A stretch of 39,713 nt of DNA from an uncultured Clostridia bacterium (GTDB taxonomy: Bacteria; Bacillota; Clostridia; Oscillospirales; CAG-272), in the NCBI GenBank assembly GCA_946404035.1, contig CAMJCC010000005.1, forward strand, positions 1-39,713, given 5' to 3'. How positions within the stretch are numbered: position 1 is the stretch's first letter; the number at the start of each line of letters is the position of its first letter. The notes under the pieces are model-generated. The model was given only the letters and a program-made list of their open reading frames with translations. It was not told the DNA's origin and searched no databases. Shown piece by piece: positions 23,244-31,776 of the stretch. The position numbers and the translations under genes are program-made.

Positions 23244-25040
23244 ATGAAAAAGATCGCGGCGTTTTTGCTTTTGTTTGCGATCGCTCTGCAACTGGTTTCC
23301 TGCGGCCCGTCGCGCGACGGGCACGTCGTCACGTTCGTCGTGAACGGGAACAAGACCAAGGTGACCGTCAAGGACGGCGAGACGCCGGTCTATCCCGGAG
23401 ATATGAGCTGGGAGACCGCCGAGCACTACTACAAGATCACCGGGTGGGACAAGGAGATCGTCCCCGCGACCGAAAACGCCGTCTATACGGCGACGGTCGG
23501 GGAATACGGGCTGACCGCCTACGACATCCGCTTCAATATGCCGAACGGGCTGGTCCGGGTCGAAACGCACGAGGGCGAGACCCCGACGCCGCCCGCCGGA
23601 TACGAAAAAGACCTGTCGCGGGCGGAGGTGGTCGGGACCTTTTCGCGTTGGGAGCCCGAACTCGTCGCGCCGACGGCGGAGAATATGCAGGGAAAGCAAC
23701 TCGCGGTCTACACCCCGGTCTACGTTTACTCGACGAGATATTACGTCGTGACCTTCGTCGTCGGGGGGGTCGAGCACACGGTCGTCGTTCCCTACGGGAC
23801 GGTCCCCGAGGGGCCGACCGACCTCGCCGCGGCGCAAGCCGATAATTACGCCGTCCGGTTTTCCGGATGGGACAAGGAGATCGTTGCCGTGTCAAAGGAT
23901 ACGACCTATACCGCCGTCTACGGCTCCGCCGCCGTGATCCTCCCCGCAAAGGGCGGGGCGAAGGGCGTTATGACCATGACCTACGACGACGGGCAGCTCG
24001 ATACCGCGAAGTGGGTCAACCGGGAGAACAAAAAGTACGGGCTTACCGGGTCGTGTATGCTGATCGCGGGACGCACGGCGCTCTCGGACAACCTTTCGGA
24101 ATGGAAGGCGCTGTTTGCCGAAACGCTCGCGCCCGAGAGCCACAGTATGAACCACGACACCCTCCCCGCCGAGGGGAGCGGCAAGTACGAGACCCACAAG
24201 ATCTACAACACGCAAGGAAAGTACAAGACCGAACTGATCGACGCGAAAACGCGTCTGCAGGAACTCTTCCCCGGCAGCGATATCCTCTGCTTCGCGCCGG
24301 CAAGCAACACGCTCTCGACCTACAGTTTTGCCGCAAAGTCAAACGGAGACGCCGACCTCTCCCGTCCGATCGCCGACGGCGGCGCCGAAAAGGTCGCGCG
24401 CGACACCTACTACGCGATCCGGCAGGGCGCCCGGGGCATCCAGTCGCTCGACCCCACCTACGGGACCGAGGCGGGCGGTTGGTACAACCTCCACATGCAG
24501 GGCTTCTCGTCCTTTGAGGGCGACGCCAAGCTGACCGCGGGCAAGAGTTGGATCGATCAAGCCGTCCAACAGGGCGGCTGGCTGATCGTGATGTGCCACG
24601 GGATCGAGGGTCCGAACGCAAAGGGGACCTCGCCCCTTGAGATCACGGAGGCCGCCGCCGACGCGTTCTTTGCCTACGCGGGGGAATACGTCGAGCGGGG
24701 CGAGCTCTGGAGCGCGACTTTCGGCGACGCGACCAAGTACGTCCGCGAGCGGCAGAACACGACGGTTTTCGAGCGCTACGCGAACGGCACGGTCTACGTC
24801 GACATGACCATCTCACGTACGACCGCCGACGGCAAAGTACTTGCCGAGGAAATTTTCAACCACCCCCTGACCGTCGAGGTCCGCGTTCCGGCGGATTGGA
24901 ACACGGTGTCTTACCGGACGGCGGGCGGGACGGCGACGGCGTCGGTCTACTCCCGCGACGGGGCGCGCTTTGCGATGGTGGACCTGGTCCCCGGCGCCGA
25001 CGGGGCGACCGTGACCACGACGATCGACCGCCTGAACTGA
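23244..25040 (+). CDS. Lipoprotein with three InlB/Listeria-Bacteroides-type repeats and a divergent NodB/CE4 polysaccharide deacetylase-like domain (paralog 1)
   Basis: Signal FLLLFAIALQLVSC; VVTFVVNGNKTKVTVKDGETPVYPGD..ITGWDKEIVPATENAVYTATV repeats; MTMTYDDG, ESHSMNHDTLP and GWLIVMCHGIEG motifs. Confidence 0.75.
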   Translation: MKKIAAFLLLFAIALQLVSCGPSRDGHVVTFVVNGNKTKVTVKDGETPVYPGDMSWETAEHYYKITGWDKEIVPATENAVYTATVGEYGLTAYDIRFNMPNGLVRVETHEGETPTPPAGYEKDLSRAEVVGTFSRWEPELVAPTAENMQGKQLAVYTPVYVYSTRYYVVTFVVGGVEHTVVVPYGTVPEGPTDLAAAQADNYAVRFSGWDKEIVAVSKDTTYTAVYGSAAVILPAKGGAKGVMTMTYDDGQLDTAKWVNRENKKYGLTGSCMLIAGRTALSDNLSEWKALFAETLAPESHSMNHDTLPAEGSGKYETHKIYNTQGKYKTELIDAKTRLQELFPGSDILCFAPASNTLSTYSFAAKSNGDADLSRPIADGGAEKVARDTYYAIRQGARGIQSLDPTYGTEAGGWYNLHMQGFSSFEGDAKLTAGKSWIDQAVQQGGWLIVMCHGIEGPNAKGTSPLEITEAAADAFFAYAGEYVERGELWSATFGDATKYVRERQNTTVFERYANGTVYVDMTISRTTADGKVLAEEIFNHPLTVEVRVPADWNTVSYRTAGGTATASVYSRDGARFAMVDLVPGADGATVTTTIDRLN

Positions 25041-25051
25041 CCGTTTTTCCC

Positions 25052-25080
25052 TTGCTTTTTCCACGCGCGTCGTGTATAAT
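25052..25080 (+). promoter_or_regulatory. Promoter of paralog 2
   Basis: TTGCTT-N17-TATAAT. Confidence 0.7.
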
Positions 25081-25116
25081 TTCTGATAGAAACCACTCGG
25101 AAAGGGGTATCCTGCC

Positions 25117-26934
25117 GTGAAACGTCTGCTCTCTTGCCTGTTGGCGCTCGTTCTGCTCTTTACACCCTCGCTCCTCCTGTTCACCGCCTGCTCGACGTCG
25201 GGCTATACGATCACGTTCGTCGTGAACGGGAAGAAAACGAAGGTGATCGTCAAGGAGGGCGAAACGCCGGTCTATCCCGGGGAAACGAGCTGGGAGACCG
25301 CCGACCGCTACTATAAGATCACCGGATGGGACAAGGAGATCGTCCCCGCCCGCGAAAACGCCGTCTATACGGCGACGGTCGGGGAATACGGTCTGACCAC
25401 CTACGAGATCCGCTTCAATTTGCCGAGCGGGCTGGTCCGCGTCGTGGTGCACGAGGGAGAGGCCCCGACGCCGCCCGCGGGATACGAGAAAGATCTGACG
25501 CGGGCGGACAAGATCGGGACGTTCACCCGCTGGGAGCCCGCGCTCGTCGCACCGACCGCCGCCAATATGGAGGGAAAGAAAACCGTGGTCTACGAACCCG
25601 TTTACAACTACACGACAAGATATTACACCGTGACGTTCGTCATCAAGGGCGCGGAACATCAGGTCGCCGTGCCGTATAACACCGTTCCCGAGTGCCCGGT
25701 CGACCCGGCGACGGCAAACGATCTTTCCAACAAGTTCGTCGGTTGGGACAAGAAAGTCGTCCCGGCAAACAAGGACGAGATCTATACCGCTTGGTTTGGC
25801 GGCAGCGCCGAGGTCACGGCGGCAAAGGACGGGGCGAAGGGCGTTCTGACCATGACCTACGACGACGGTTTTTACGAAACCGCAGTCTGGGTCAATCAGG
25901 AGAACAAGAAATACGGGCTGAACGGGTCCTGTATGCTGGTCGCCGGGAAATCGGCGCTCGCAAACGATCTCGATAAATGGACGGCGCTGTTCGCCGACGG
26001 GACGCTGGAGCCCGAGTGCCACAGCATGACCCACGAGACCATGCCCGCCGATTGGAGCAGGCATTATCAGGACGACGCCAAGAAAGCGCACAACATCCAG
26101 CCGAAATACAAATACGAGCTGATCGACGCCAAGGCGCGGCTCGAACAGCTCTTCCCCGGCAGGGACATCATCTGTTTCGCTCCCGGCGACAACACGCTCT
26201 CGACCAGCAGTTTTGCACTCGACGCGAGCGGCAAGGCGATCCTCTCCAGTCCCGTGAACGACGGCGGCGCGCAGAAGGTCGCAAGCGACACCTACTACGC
26301 CATCCGCCAGGGGAAGTACGGGATCCAGTCGCTCGACCCCACGTTCGGCATCGAGGAGGGCAGCTGGTATAACCTGAAGATCCAATGGTTCCGCGAGTGG
26401 TGGAAATACGGAACGACCAACGGGCTGACCTGGCTGGACGATACGGTGAGAAACGGCGGCTGGCTGATCGTGATGTGCCACACCGTCATCGGAGAGGGCG
26501 CGAGCGACGCAAGCGCCGGCAGCCAGGACATCTCCACCACCCTTGCCGACCAGTTCTTCTCCCACGCGGGGGACTACGTCGGTTCGGGCGACCTCTGGTG
26601 CGCGACCTTCGGCGACGCGACCAGATACCTCCGCGAGCGCCAGAGCGCGACCGCGTACCGGAGAATGGAGGGCGGCGTCCTTTACGTCGGGCTGAAACTC
26701 GACCGCACGACGCCGGACGGCAAACCGCTTGACGAGAGCATCTTCAACTATCCCCTGACGGTCAAGGCGCGCGTTCCCTCCGGCTGGAACGCGGCGACCT
26801 ACGATCTCCGGGGCAAGACTGTCACGGCAAACGCCTTTACCGACCCCTCCGACGGGGAGCGGTACGTGCTGGTGAACGTGGTGCCGGGAGCGGACGGATC
26901 GATCGCCACGGTCGCCGTTTCGATGGCGAACTGA
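25117..26934 (+). CDS. Lipoprotein with InlB-type repeats and a divergent NodB/CE4 deacetylase-like domain (paralog 2)
   Basis: Colinear with 23244-25040: ITFVVNGKKTKVIVKEGETPVYPGETSWETADRYYKITGWDKEIVPARENAVYTATVGEYG; LTMTYDDG; ECHSMTHETMP; GGWLIVMCHTVIG. Confidence 0.75.
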   Translation: MKRLLSCLLALVLLFTPSLLLFTACSTSGYTITFVVNGKKTKVIVKEGETPVYPGETSWETADRYYKITGWDKEIVPARENAVYTATVGEYGLTTYEIRFNLPSGLVRVVVHEGEAPTPPAGYEKDLTRADKIGTFTRWEPALVAPTAANMEGKKTVVYEPVYNYTTRYYTVTFVIKGAEHQVAVPYNTVPECPVDPATANDLSNKFVGWDKKVVPANKDEIYTAWFGGSAEVTAAKDGAKGVLTMTYDDGFYETAVWVNQENKKYGLNGSCMLVAGKSALANDLDKWTALFADGTLEPECHSMTHETMPADWSRHYQDDAKKAHNIQPKYKYELIDAKARLEQLFPGRDIICFAPGDNTLSTSSFALDASGKAILSSPVNDGGAQKVASDTYYAIRQGKYGIQSLDPTFGIEEGSWYNLKIQWFREWWKYGTTNGLTWLDDTVRNGGWLIVMCHTVIGEGASDASAGSQDISTTLADQFFSHAGDYVGSGDLWCATFGDATRYLRERQSATAYRRMEGGVLYVGLKLDRTTPDGKPLDESIFNYPLTVKARVPSGWNAATYDLRGKTVTANAFTDPSDGERYVLVNVVPGADGSIATVAVSMAN

Positions 26935-26949
26935 TCCCAAAAACGATAT

Positions 26950-26986
26950 ATCGCCCCGGCGGTTTTCGCCGGGGCGATGTTTCTTT
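26950..26986 (+). terminator. Rho-independent terminator after paralog 2
   Basis: ATCGCCCCGGCG-gtttt-CGCCGGGGCGAT then GTTTCTTT. Confidence 0.8.
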
Positions 26987-26987
26987 G

Positions 26988-27016
26988 TTGCAAAACGCGG
27001 CGGGCGGTGGTATAAT
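26988..27016 (+). promoter_or_regulatory. Promoter of EEP-family lipoprotein
   Basis: TTGCAA-N17-TATAAT. Confidence 0.72.
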
Positions 27017-27060
27017 GGGAGCAGAACGCGAAAGACGCGACGAAAAGGAGAAGACGGGAT

Positions 27061-27981
27061 ATGAAAAGCATCAAACGGATCGTCCTGGTCCTGTTGGCTG
27101 GGGTTTTGGCGCTCGGGCTTGCCGCGTGCGCCCTGGAGCCCGAGGAAGCGGCCCCGGCGAAGACCGACGCAAAAACGACGGCGAAAGCGACGACCGCGGC
27201 GGTCACGACCGCGGCGACAACGGAGGCGGAGCCCGAAACGATCGAGTTGAAACTCGTGGAGATGAACGCGCAGAACGCCGACTACGACAAGAGCGGAGAG
27301 GCCACGCTTGACAGCAAATATCAGAAACTCGCCGCCGCGATCAGCGAGAAGTCGCCCGACCTGGTCTTTCTGATCGAGGTCAACACGCTTTCCTCCACCG
27401 AGGGGATCCGCAAGAAGATGGCGAACGCGTCGGCCTACGCCTCGGTCTACGAGGACAACGCGACCACCATGATGCTCTACAACAAAGAGGTCTTTTCCCT
27501 GCTCGGAAAAGGGAGCAAGCGGATCGGGGCGCCGGGAGACGCGGACGGCTCGATATACGAGCGGTATCTGGTCTGGGTCGAGCTCCTCCACAAGGAGAGC
27601 GGCGAGAAGTTCGTCGTCGTGCCGCTGCACGTCGATTACGTGACCAAGGCGTGCAAGGCGCAGATCAATCGGATCGTCAGCCACCTGAAAGATAATTTCG
27701 CGAACCATACGTTCATCCTCGGCGGCGATTTCAACGCCGAATACGGAACGATCTCCGCGACCTCTCTTACGACCGAGGGATACGTGGACGCCCGCTCGAC
27801 GGCGGCCGAAAAGATCAACGGAAACGAAAAGACGTACCCGACGAACGGACAGATCATCGACTTTATCTGGTATAAGTGCGGAGCGGGGCTCGCGGGAGAG
27901 ACCGACAAATACGAGGTCATCACCGACACCCTCCCGACCGATCACCGCCCGATCTACGTAGAACTGACCCTGACCAAATAA
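27061..27981 (+). CDS. Lipoprotein with endonuclease/exonuclease/phosphatase (EEP) fold domain
   Basis: LLAGVLALGLAAC lipobox; EMNAQNADYD..PDLVFLIEVN...VVVPLHVDYV...FILGGDFNAEYG...DTLPTDHRPIYVEL. Confidence 0.85.
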   Translation: MKSIKRIVLVLLAGVLALGLAACALEPEEAAPAKTDAKTTAKATTAAVTTAATTEAEPETIELKLVEMNAQNADYDKSGEATLDSKYQKLAAAISEKSPDLVFLIEVNTLSSTEGIRKKMANASAYASVYEDNATTMMLYNKEVFSLLGKGSKRIGAPGDADGSIYERYLVWVELLHKESGEKFVVVPLHVDYVTKACKAQINRIVSHLKDNFANHTFILGGDFNAEYGTISATSLTTEGYVDARSTAAEKINGNEKTYPTNGQIIDFIWYKCGAGLAGETDKYEVITDTLPTDHRPIYVELTLTK

Positions 27982-28000
27982 AGCGTCGCCGCACAAGACC

Positions 28001-28038
28001 GAAAGCCGCCCGCAAGCAGCGGGCGGCTTTCTTTTTTT
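28001..28038 (+). terminator. Rho-independent terminator
   Basis: GAAAGCCGCCCGC-aagca-GCGGGCGGCTTTC followed by a T-tract. Confidence 0.9.
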
Positions 28039-28072
28039 TGCGTTCGTTTGTCGGTCCCCGGCACGGGGCGGG

Positions 28073-28088
28073 CGTTTCACGTGAAACA
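28073..28088. promoter_or_regulatory. parS: parS centromere site 1
   Basis: CGTTTCACGTGAAACA, 15/16 to TGTTTCACGTGAAACA. Confidence 0.93.
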
Positions 28089-28724
28089 TTATCCGAGGAG
28101 GTTGTCCACGAGCGAGAGGATAGAGGGCATCAGACGGCAGAGGACGAAGAACAGCACGACCGACACGGCGGCGGTCCAATAAAAGACCTTCGGCGTGACG
28201 CCGCCCTGCGTATAGCGGCGCTCGGTTTCCTCGAGCCGCGCGGGGTCAAGGTAGAACTTCGCCTCGGAGAGGTCCGGGAAAAAGCGCTTTTTCAGGGCGA
28301 CGAACGGGTTCTTTTCGCGGTTTGCCTTGCGTTCCTCTTTGGCGGCTTTCCTTTCGGCGCGCGATCTCTTGTTCAGGTCGAGCGGTTCTTCCCCGGCGAT
28401 CAGCACGCAGCGGCGCAATCCCGAGAGCCGGTCGTGCAGGGAGAAGCGGAGCAAGAGCGTGAGTTTGATCGAGAGATCGGCGCAGGAGAGGGCGTCCTCT
28501 GGGGAAACGACTTTGCGCGCGAGCAACTCCCGCGCCAGCCGCTCCGGCACGCTTTTGCGGTAGGCGAGAAACCCGGCGGCAAGCACCAGGACCAAAATGA
28601 ACAGCCCCACGCCGAGGTTGACGTCCCAGGCGCGGATCGAATTGGGCAGGTTCGAGAACGCGGGCAGATCCCGGTCAAAGAACTCGGTCACGAAAAACGA
28701 GCCGATCGAAAGCAGTCCCATCAC
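28089..28724 (-). CDS. Membrane protein (two predicted TM segments) translationally coupled to parB
   Basis: VNLGVGLFILVLVLAAGFLAYRK ... basic NKRSRAERKAAKEERKANREK ... VFYWTAAVSVVLFFVLCRLM; overlaps parB by 4 nt (ATGA). Confidence 0.8.
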   Translation of the reverse strand: MMGLLSIGSFFVTEFFDRDLPAFSNLPNSIRAWDVNLGVGLFILVLVLAAGFLAYRKSVPERLARELLARKVVSPEDALSCADLSIKLTLLLRFSLHDRLSGLRRCVLIAGEEPLDLNKRSRAERKAAKEERKANREKNPFVALKKRFFPDLSEAKFYLDPARLEETERRYTQGGVTPKVFYWTAAVSVVLFFVLCRLMPSILSLVDNLLG

Positions 28725-29599
28725 AACCCTCCCACGAAATCGTCCCCCATGATCCGGCGAAGCAGCGCGTCGAGGTCCTCGTTGTCTTCAAAATAGAGCG
28801 TCAGGGTCTTTTGCTTGCCCTTGGCGGCGATCTTTACGCGCCGTCCGAGGTCGGAGGTCATCCGGCGCTCGAGTTCCGCGACGTAATCCACGACCGGGAG
28901 CGCCTCCTCCGGCGTTTCGCGGACCGGGCGGTTCGCGCGCTTCACCAGCGCCTCCGTTTCCCGGACCGAGAGCCCGTTTGCGATGCAGGTCTTGGCGAGC
29001 GGTACGATCTCCGCGCGGTCGCGCAGCCCGAGCAGCGTCCGGGCGTGTCCCGCGGAGAGGGCGCCGGACGACACCAACGCTTTCGCTTCGTCGGGCAGTT
29101 CCGTCAGACGCACGGCGTTCGCGATATAGCTGCGGCTCTTGCCGACCCGGCGGGACAGATCCTCCTGCGTCATCCCGAACTCTTCCGCCAGCGCGCGGAA
29201 CGCGCCCGCCTCTTCGATCGGGTTCAGGTCCTCGCGCTGTACGTTTTCCACCAGCGCGATCTCGGCGGCGGCAAGATCGTCGCGGTCGAGTTCGATCGCG
29301 GGGATCTCGGTGAGGCCCGCCATCTTCGCGGCGCGCCAGCGGCGCTCCCCGGCGATGATCTGGTACCTGCCGTTCCCCGACGCGCGGACCAGGATCGGCT
29401 GCAGCACGCCGTGCTCCGCGATCGAACTTGCCAGCCCGGCGAGTTGATCGGGGTCGAACGACTTGCGCGGCTGCCCGCTCTTGGGGTCGATCAGCGACGT
29501 CTTGATCTTCTCGACGCCGCCCGGCTTCTTTTCTTCGTCAAAGGTCTCGAGGAACAGGGCGTCAAGCCCGCGCCCGATCCCGCTTTTTCTCTGTGCCAT
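28721..29599 (-). CDS. parB: Chromosome partitioning protein ParB/Spo0J
   Basis: RKSGIGRGLDALF; QPRKSFD; YQIIAGERRWRAAKMAGLTEIPA; VENVQREDLNPIEEA; HTH VGKSRSYIANAVRL; LSAGHARTLL. Confidence 0.97.
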   Translation of the reverse strand: MAQRKSGIGRGLDALFLETFDEEKKPGGVEKIKTSLIDPKSGQPRKSFDPDQLAGLASSIAEHGVLQPILVRASGNGRYQIIAGERRWRAAKMAGLTEIPAIELDRDDLAAAEIALVENVQREDLNPIEEAGAFRALAEEFGMTQEDLSRRVGKSRSYIANAVRLTELPDEAKALVSSGALSAGHARTLLGLRDRAEIVPLAKTCIANGLSVRETEALVKRANRPVRETPEEALPVVDYVAELERRMTSDLGRRVKIAAKGKQKTLTLYFEDNEDLDALLRRIMGDDFVGGL

Positions 29600-29617
29600 T
29601 TCGTTTTCCTTTCCCGG

Positions 29618-30379
29618 TCAGATCCGGAGCATCAGTTCTTTCGCCACGTCGGCGTATTCCAGCGTCGCCTTTCCGTACGGGTCGTGGTAGCAGAGCGGCG
29701 TCCCGTAACTCGGCGCTTCCGACACTTTCACGCTCCGCGTGATGGGCGTGGAGAAGAGCTTGTCGGCGTAATAACGTTTGAGGTCGTCGACCACCTGCTT
29801 GGTCTGAGTGAGCCGCCCGTTGTACATCGTGAGCAGGATGCCGAGGATCTCGAGTTTCTCGTTGGAGTGCTGGCGCACGCGCCGGATGGTCACGAGCAGC
29901 TGCGACAGCCCCTCCATCGAGTAGAACTCGCACTGCATCGGGATCACCACGCCGTCGGCGGCGGTCAGCACCGCGACGGTGATCATCCCGAGCGAGGGCG
30001 GGCAGTCGATGAACACGTAATCGAAGAGCGGCAGCACCGGCGCGATCACCTCGCGGAGCACCTTTTCGCGCGCGTCCATCTCGAAAATGTCGTGTTCCAC
30101 CCCGGCGAGCTCGAGCGTGGACGGGATGATCCAGAGGTTCTTGTAGTTGGTGCGGACCAGCGCCTCGTTTGCCGTGCACTGCCCGACGATCACCTCGTAG
30201 ATATTGTGCGGCGCGCTCCGCTTGCTGACGTTGACGCCGGTCGTGGCGTTGCCCTGCGGATCCATATCGATCAGCAGGACGTTTTTGCCGCGTTTGGCGA
30301 CGGCGGCGGCGACGTTCACGCAGGACGTGGTCTTCCCCACGCCGCCCTTTTGGTTGGAAAATGCGATGATCTTTGCCAT
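29618..30379 (-). CDS. parA: ParA/Soj ATPase
   Basis: MAKIIAFSNQKGGVGKTTSCVNVAAAVAKRGKNVLLIDMDPQGNATTGV; FIDCPPSLGMITV. Confidence 0.97.
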   Translation of the reverse strand: MAKIIAFSNQKGGVGKTTSCVNVAAAVAKRGKNVLLIDMDPQGNATTGVNVSKRSAPHNIYEVIVGQCTANEALVRTNYKNLWIIPSTLELAGVEHDIFEMDAREKVLREVIAPVLPLFDYVFIDCPPSLGMITVAVLTAADGVVIPMQCEFYSMEGLSQLLVTIRRVRQHSNEKLEILGILLTMYNGRLTQTKQVVDDLKRYYADKLFSTPITRSVKVSEAPSYGTPLCYHDPYGKATLEYADVAKELMLRI

Positions 30380-30429
30380 TTTGCCCTCCGTTTCTTCCCT
30401 TGCCGGGACGCGGCTTTTTCTCCTTATCT

Positions 30430-30458
30430 ATTATATAACACTCCAAACGGAAAGTCAA
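30430..30458 (-). promoter_or_regulatory. parAB operon promoter
   Basis: Minus strand TTGACT-N17-TATAAT. Confidence 0.78.
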
Positions 30459-30471
30459 TCGTCGGTGCCGT

Positions 30472-30487
30472 CGTTTCACGTGAAACA
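30472..30487. promoter_or_regulatory. parS: parS centromere site 2
   Basis: CGTTTCACGTGAAACA, identical 16-mer to site 1. Confidence 0.93.
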
Positions 30488-30513
30488 ATGTGCGGGCCGC
30501 CGCGCGAAAAAGG

Positions 30514-30542
30514 TTGACAGGACGCATCCGGCGTGTTATAAT
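30514..30542 (+). promoter_or_regulatory. Promoter of CaCA antiporter gene
   Basis: TTGACA-N17-TATAAT consensus. Confidence 0.85.
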
Positions 30543-30588
30543 AGGCAGGTAATTTGTCGAACGGAAAGGACTGATACCAATACCGTCA

Positions 30589-31653
30589 TTGATCCCTATT
30601 GTCAATCTGCCCGTCGCGCTGATCTGCCTGGTCGTTTCGATCGCGGTCATCGTCAAGGGCGGGGACGTGTTCGTTTCCGCCGCCTCCTGGATGGCGGAAG
30701 TGTCGGGCATCCCGAAACTGATCGTCGGCGCGACCGTCGTCAGCGTCGCGACCACGCTCCCCGAAATGCTGGTGTCCGCGTTCTCCGCGTTCGACGCGCG
30801 CACGACGGGCGACGCCGCCTATATCGATATGTCCATCGGCAACGCCGTCGGATCGGTGACGGCGAACACCGGCATGATCCTCGCGATCGCCCTGATCTTT
30901 ATGGCGGGGGCGATCGAGCGGAAAGACTATCTGCTCAAATCCTGCCTGTTCATCGGAGCGGCGGGCGTGATCGCCGCGTTCGGCGCGACCGGATCGCTGG
31001 GGCTCGTTCCCAACCTGCTCCTGCTTGCGATCTTTGTCGCCGCGATGACCGAGAACGTGGTCGGCGCCGTCAAGCGCGTCCGCCAAGGGAACGGCGGAGC
31101 GGAGCTGCTCCCCGACGACCCGGCGGCAAACGACCCGGCTGACGGCGCGACGCTCGCGAAACCCGCGGCAAACGGACGGCTCTGGACCAAGAACGTGCTG
31201 CTGTTCCTGGTCGGCGCGGCGGCGATCGCCCTCGGCGCGAACGTTCTGGTCGACAGCGCGGAGTTCGTCGCGAAATCGGTCGGCGTCCCCGAGCGGGTCA
31301 TCGCCGTCACGATCCTTGCCGTCGGCACTTCGCTCCCCGAACTGGTCACGACGGTCACCGCCGTCGTCAAGCGCGAGATGTCGCTCTCCGCGGGCAATAT
31401 CATCGGCGCGAACATTATGGATATGACGCTGATCATGCCGATCTGCGGACTGATCTCGGGAAAGGCGCTCCCCGTCACGGCGCAGGTCGGACGGATCGAT
31501 CTGCCGGCGTCGCTGATCGCCGCAGTCGTGGCGTTGGTCCCCGCGCTGATCAAGCGGAAGTTTATGAAATGGCAGGGCTTCGCTTTGCTGGGGCTGTATA
31601 TCGCGTACCTCGTTGTCACCTGCTTCTTCGGAGAGGCGATCGCGGCACTGTGA
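30589..31653 (+). CDS. Calcium/sodium antiporter, CaCA superfamily (YrbG-like)
   Basis: Two alpha-repeats: VGATVVSVATTLPEMLVSAFSAF...GNAVGSVTANTG and VIAVTILAVGTSLPELVTTVTAVVKREMSLSAGNIIGANIMD; start codon uncertain (TTG at 30589). Confidence 0.9.
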   Translation: MIPIVNLPVALICLVVSIAVIVKGGDVFVSAASWMAEVSGIPKLIVGATVVSVATTLPEMLVSAFSAFDARTTGDAAYIDMSIGNAVGSVTANTGMILAIALIFMAGAIERKDYLLKSCLFIGAAGVIAAFGATGSLGLVPNLLLLAIFVAAMTENVVGAVKRVRQGNGGAELLPDDPAANDPADGATLAKPAANGRLWTKNVLLFLVGAAAIALGANVLVDSAEFVAKSVGVPERVIAVTILAVGTSLPELVTTVTAVVKREMSLSAGNIIGANIMDMTLIMPICGLISGKALPVTAQVGRIDLPASLIAAVVALVPALIKRKFMKWQGFALLGLYIAYLVVTCFFGEAIAAL

Positions 31654-31658
31654 AAACA

Positions 31659-31727
31659 ACGCCGCCCGGAACACCGGGCGGCGTTACCATATAAGGACCG
31701 CCCGGCGTTTGCCGGGCGGTCCTTTTT
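31659..31727 (+). terminator. Tandem hairpins, second with T-tract, after antiporter
   Basis: AACGCCGCCCGG-aaca-CCGGGCGGCGTT and AAGGACCGCCCGGC-gttt-GCCGGGCGGTCCTT-TTT. Confidence 0.85.
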
Positions 31728-31776
31728 TGAGCGGAGGCGCCGCGTTCGTTGCGTTTTGAAAGCGCGCGGTCTCCCC

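Noticed and set aside
24856-28179. 1107-aa minus-strand ORF opposite the lipoprotein genes
   Set aside because: R/D/V/H-rich translation typical of antisense frames in GC-rich DNA; the plus strand has clear signal peptides, domains, promoters and terminators.
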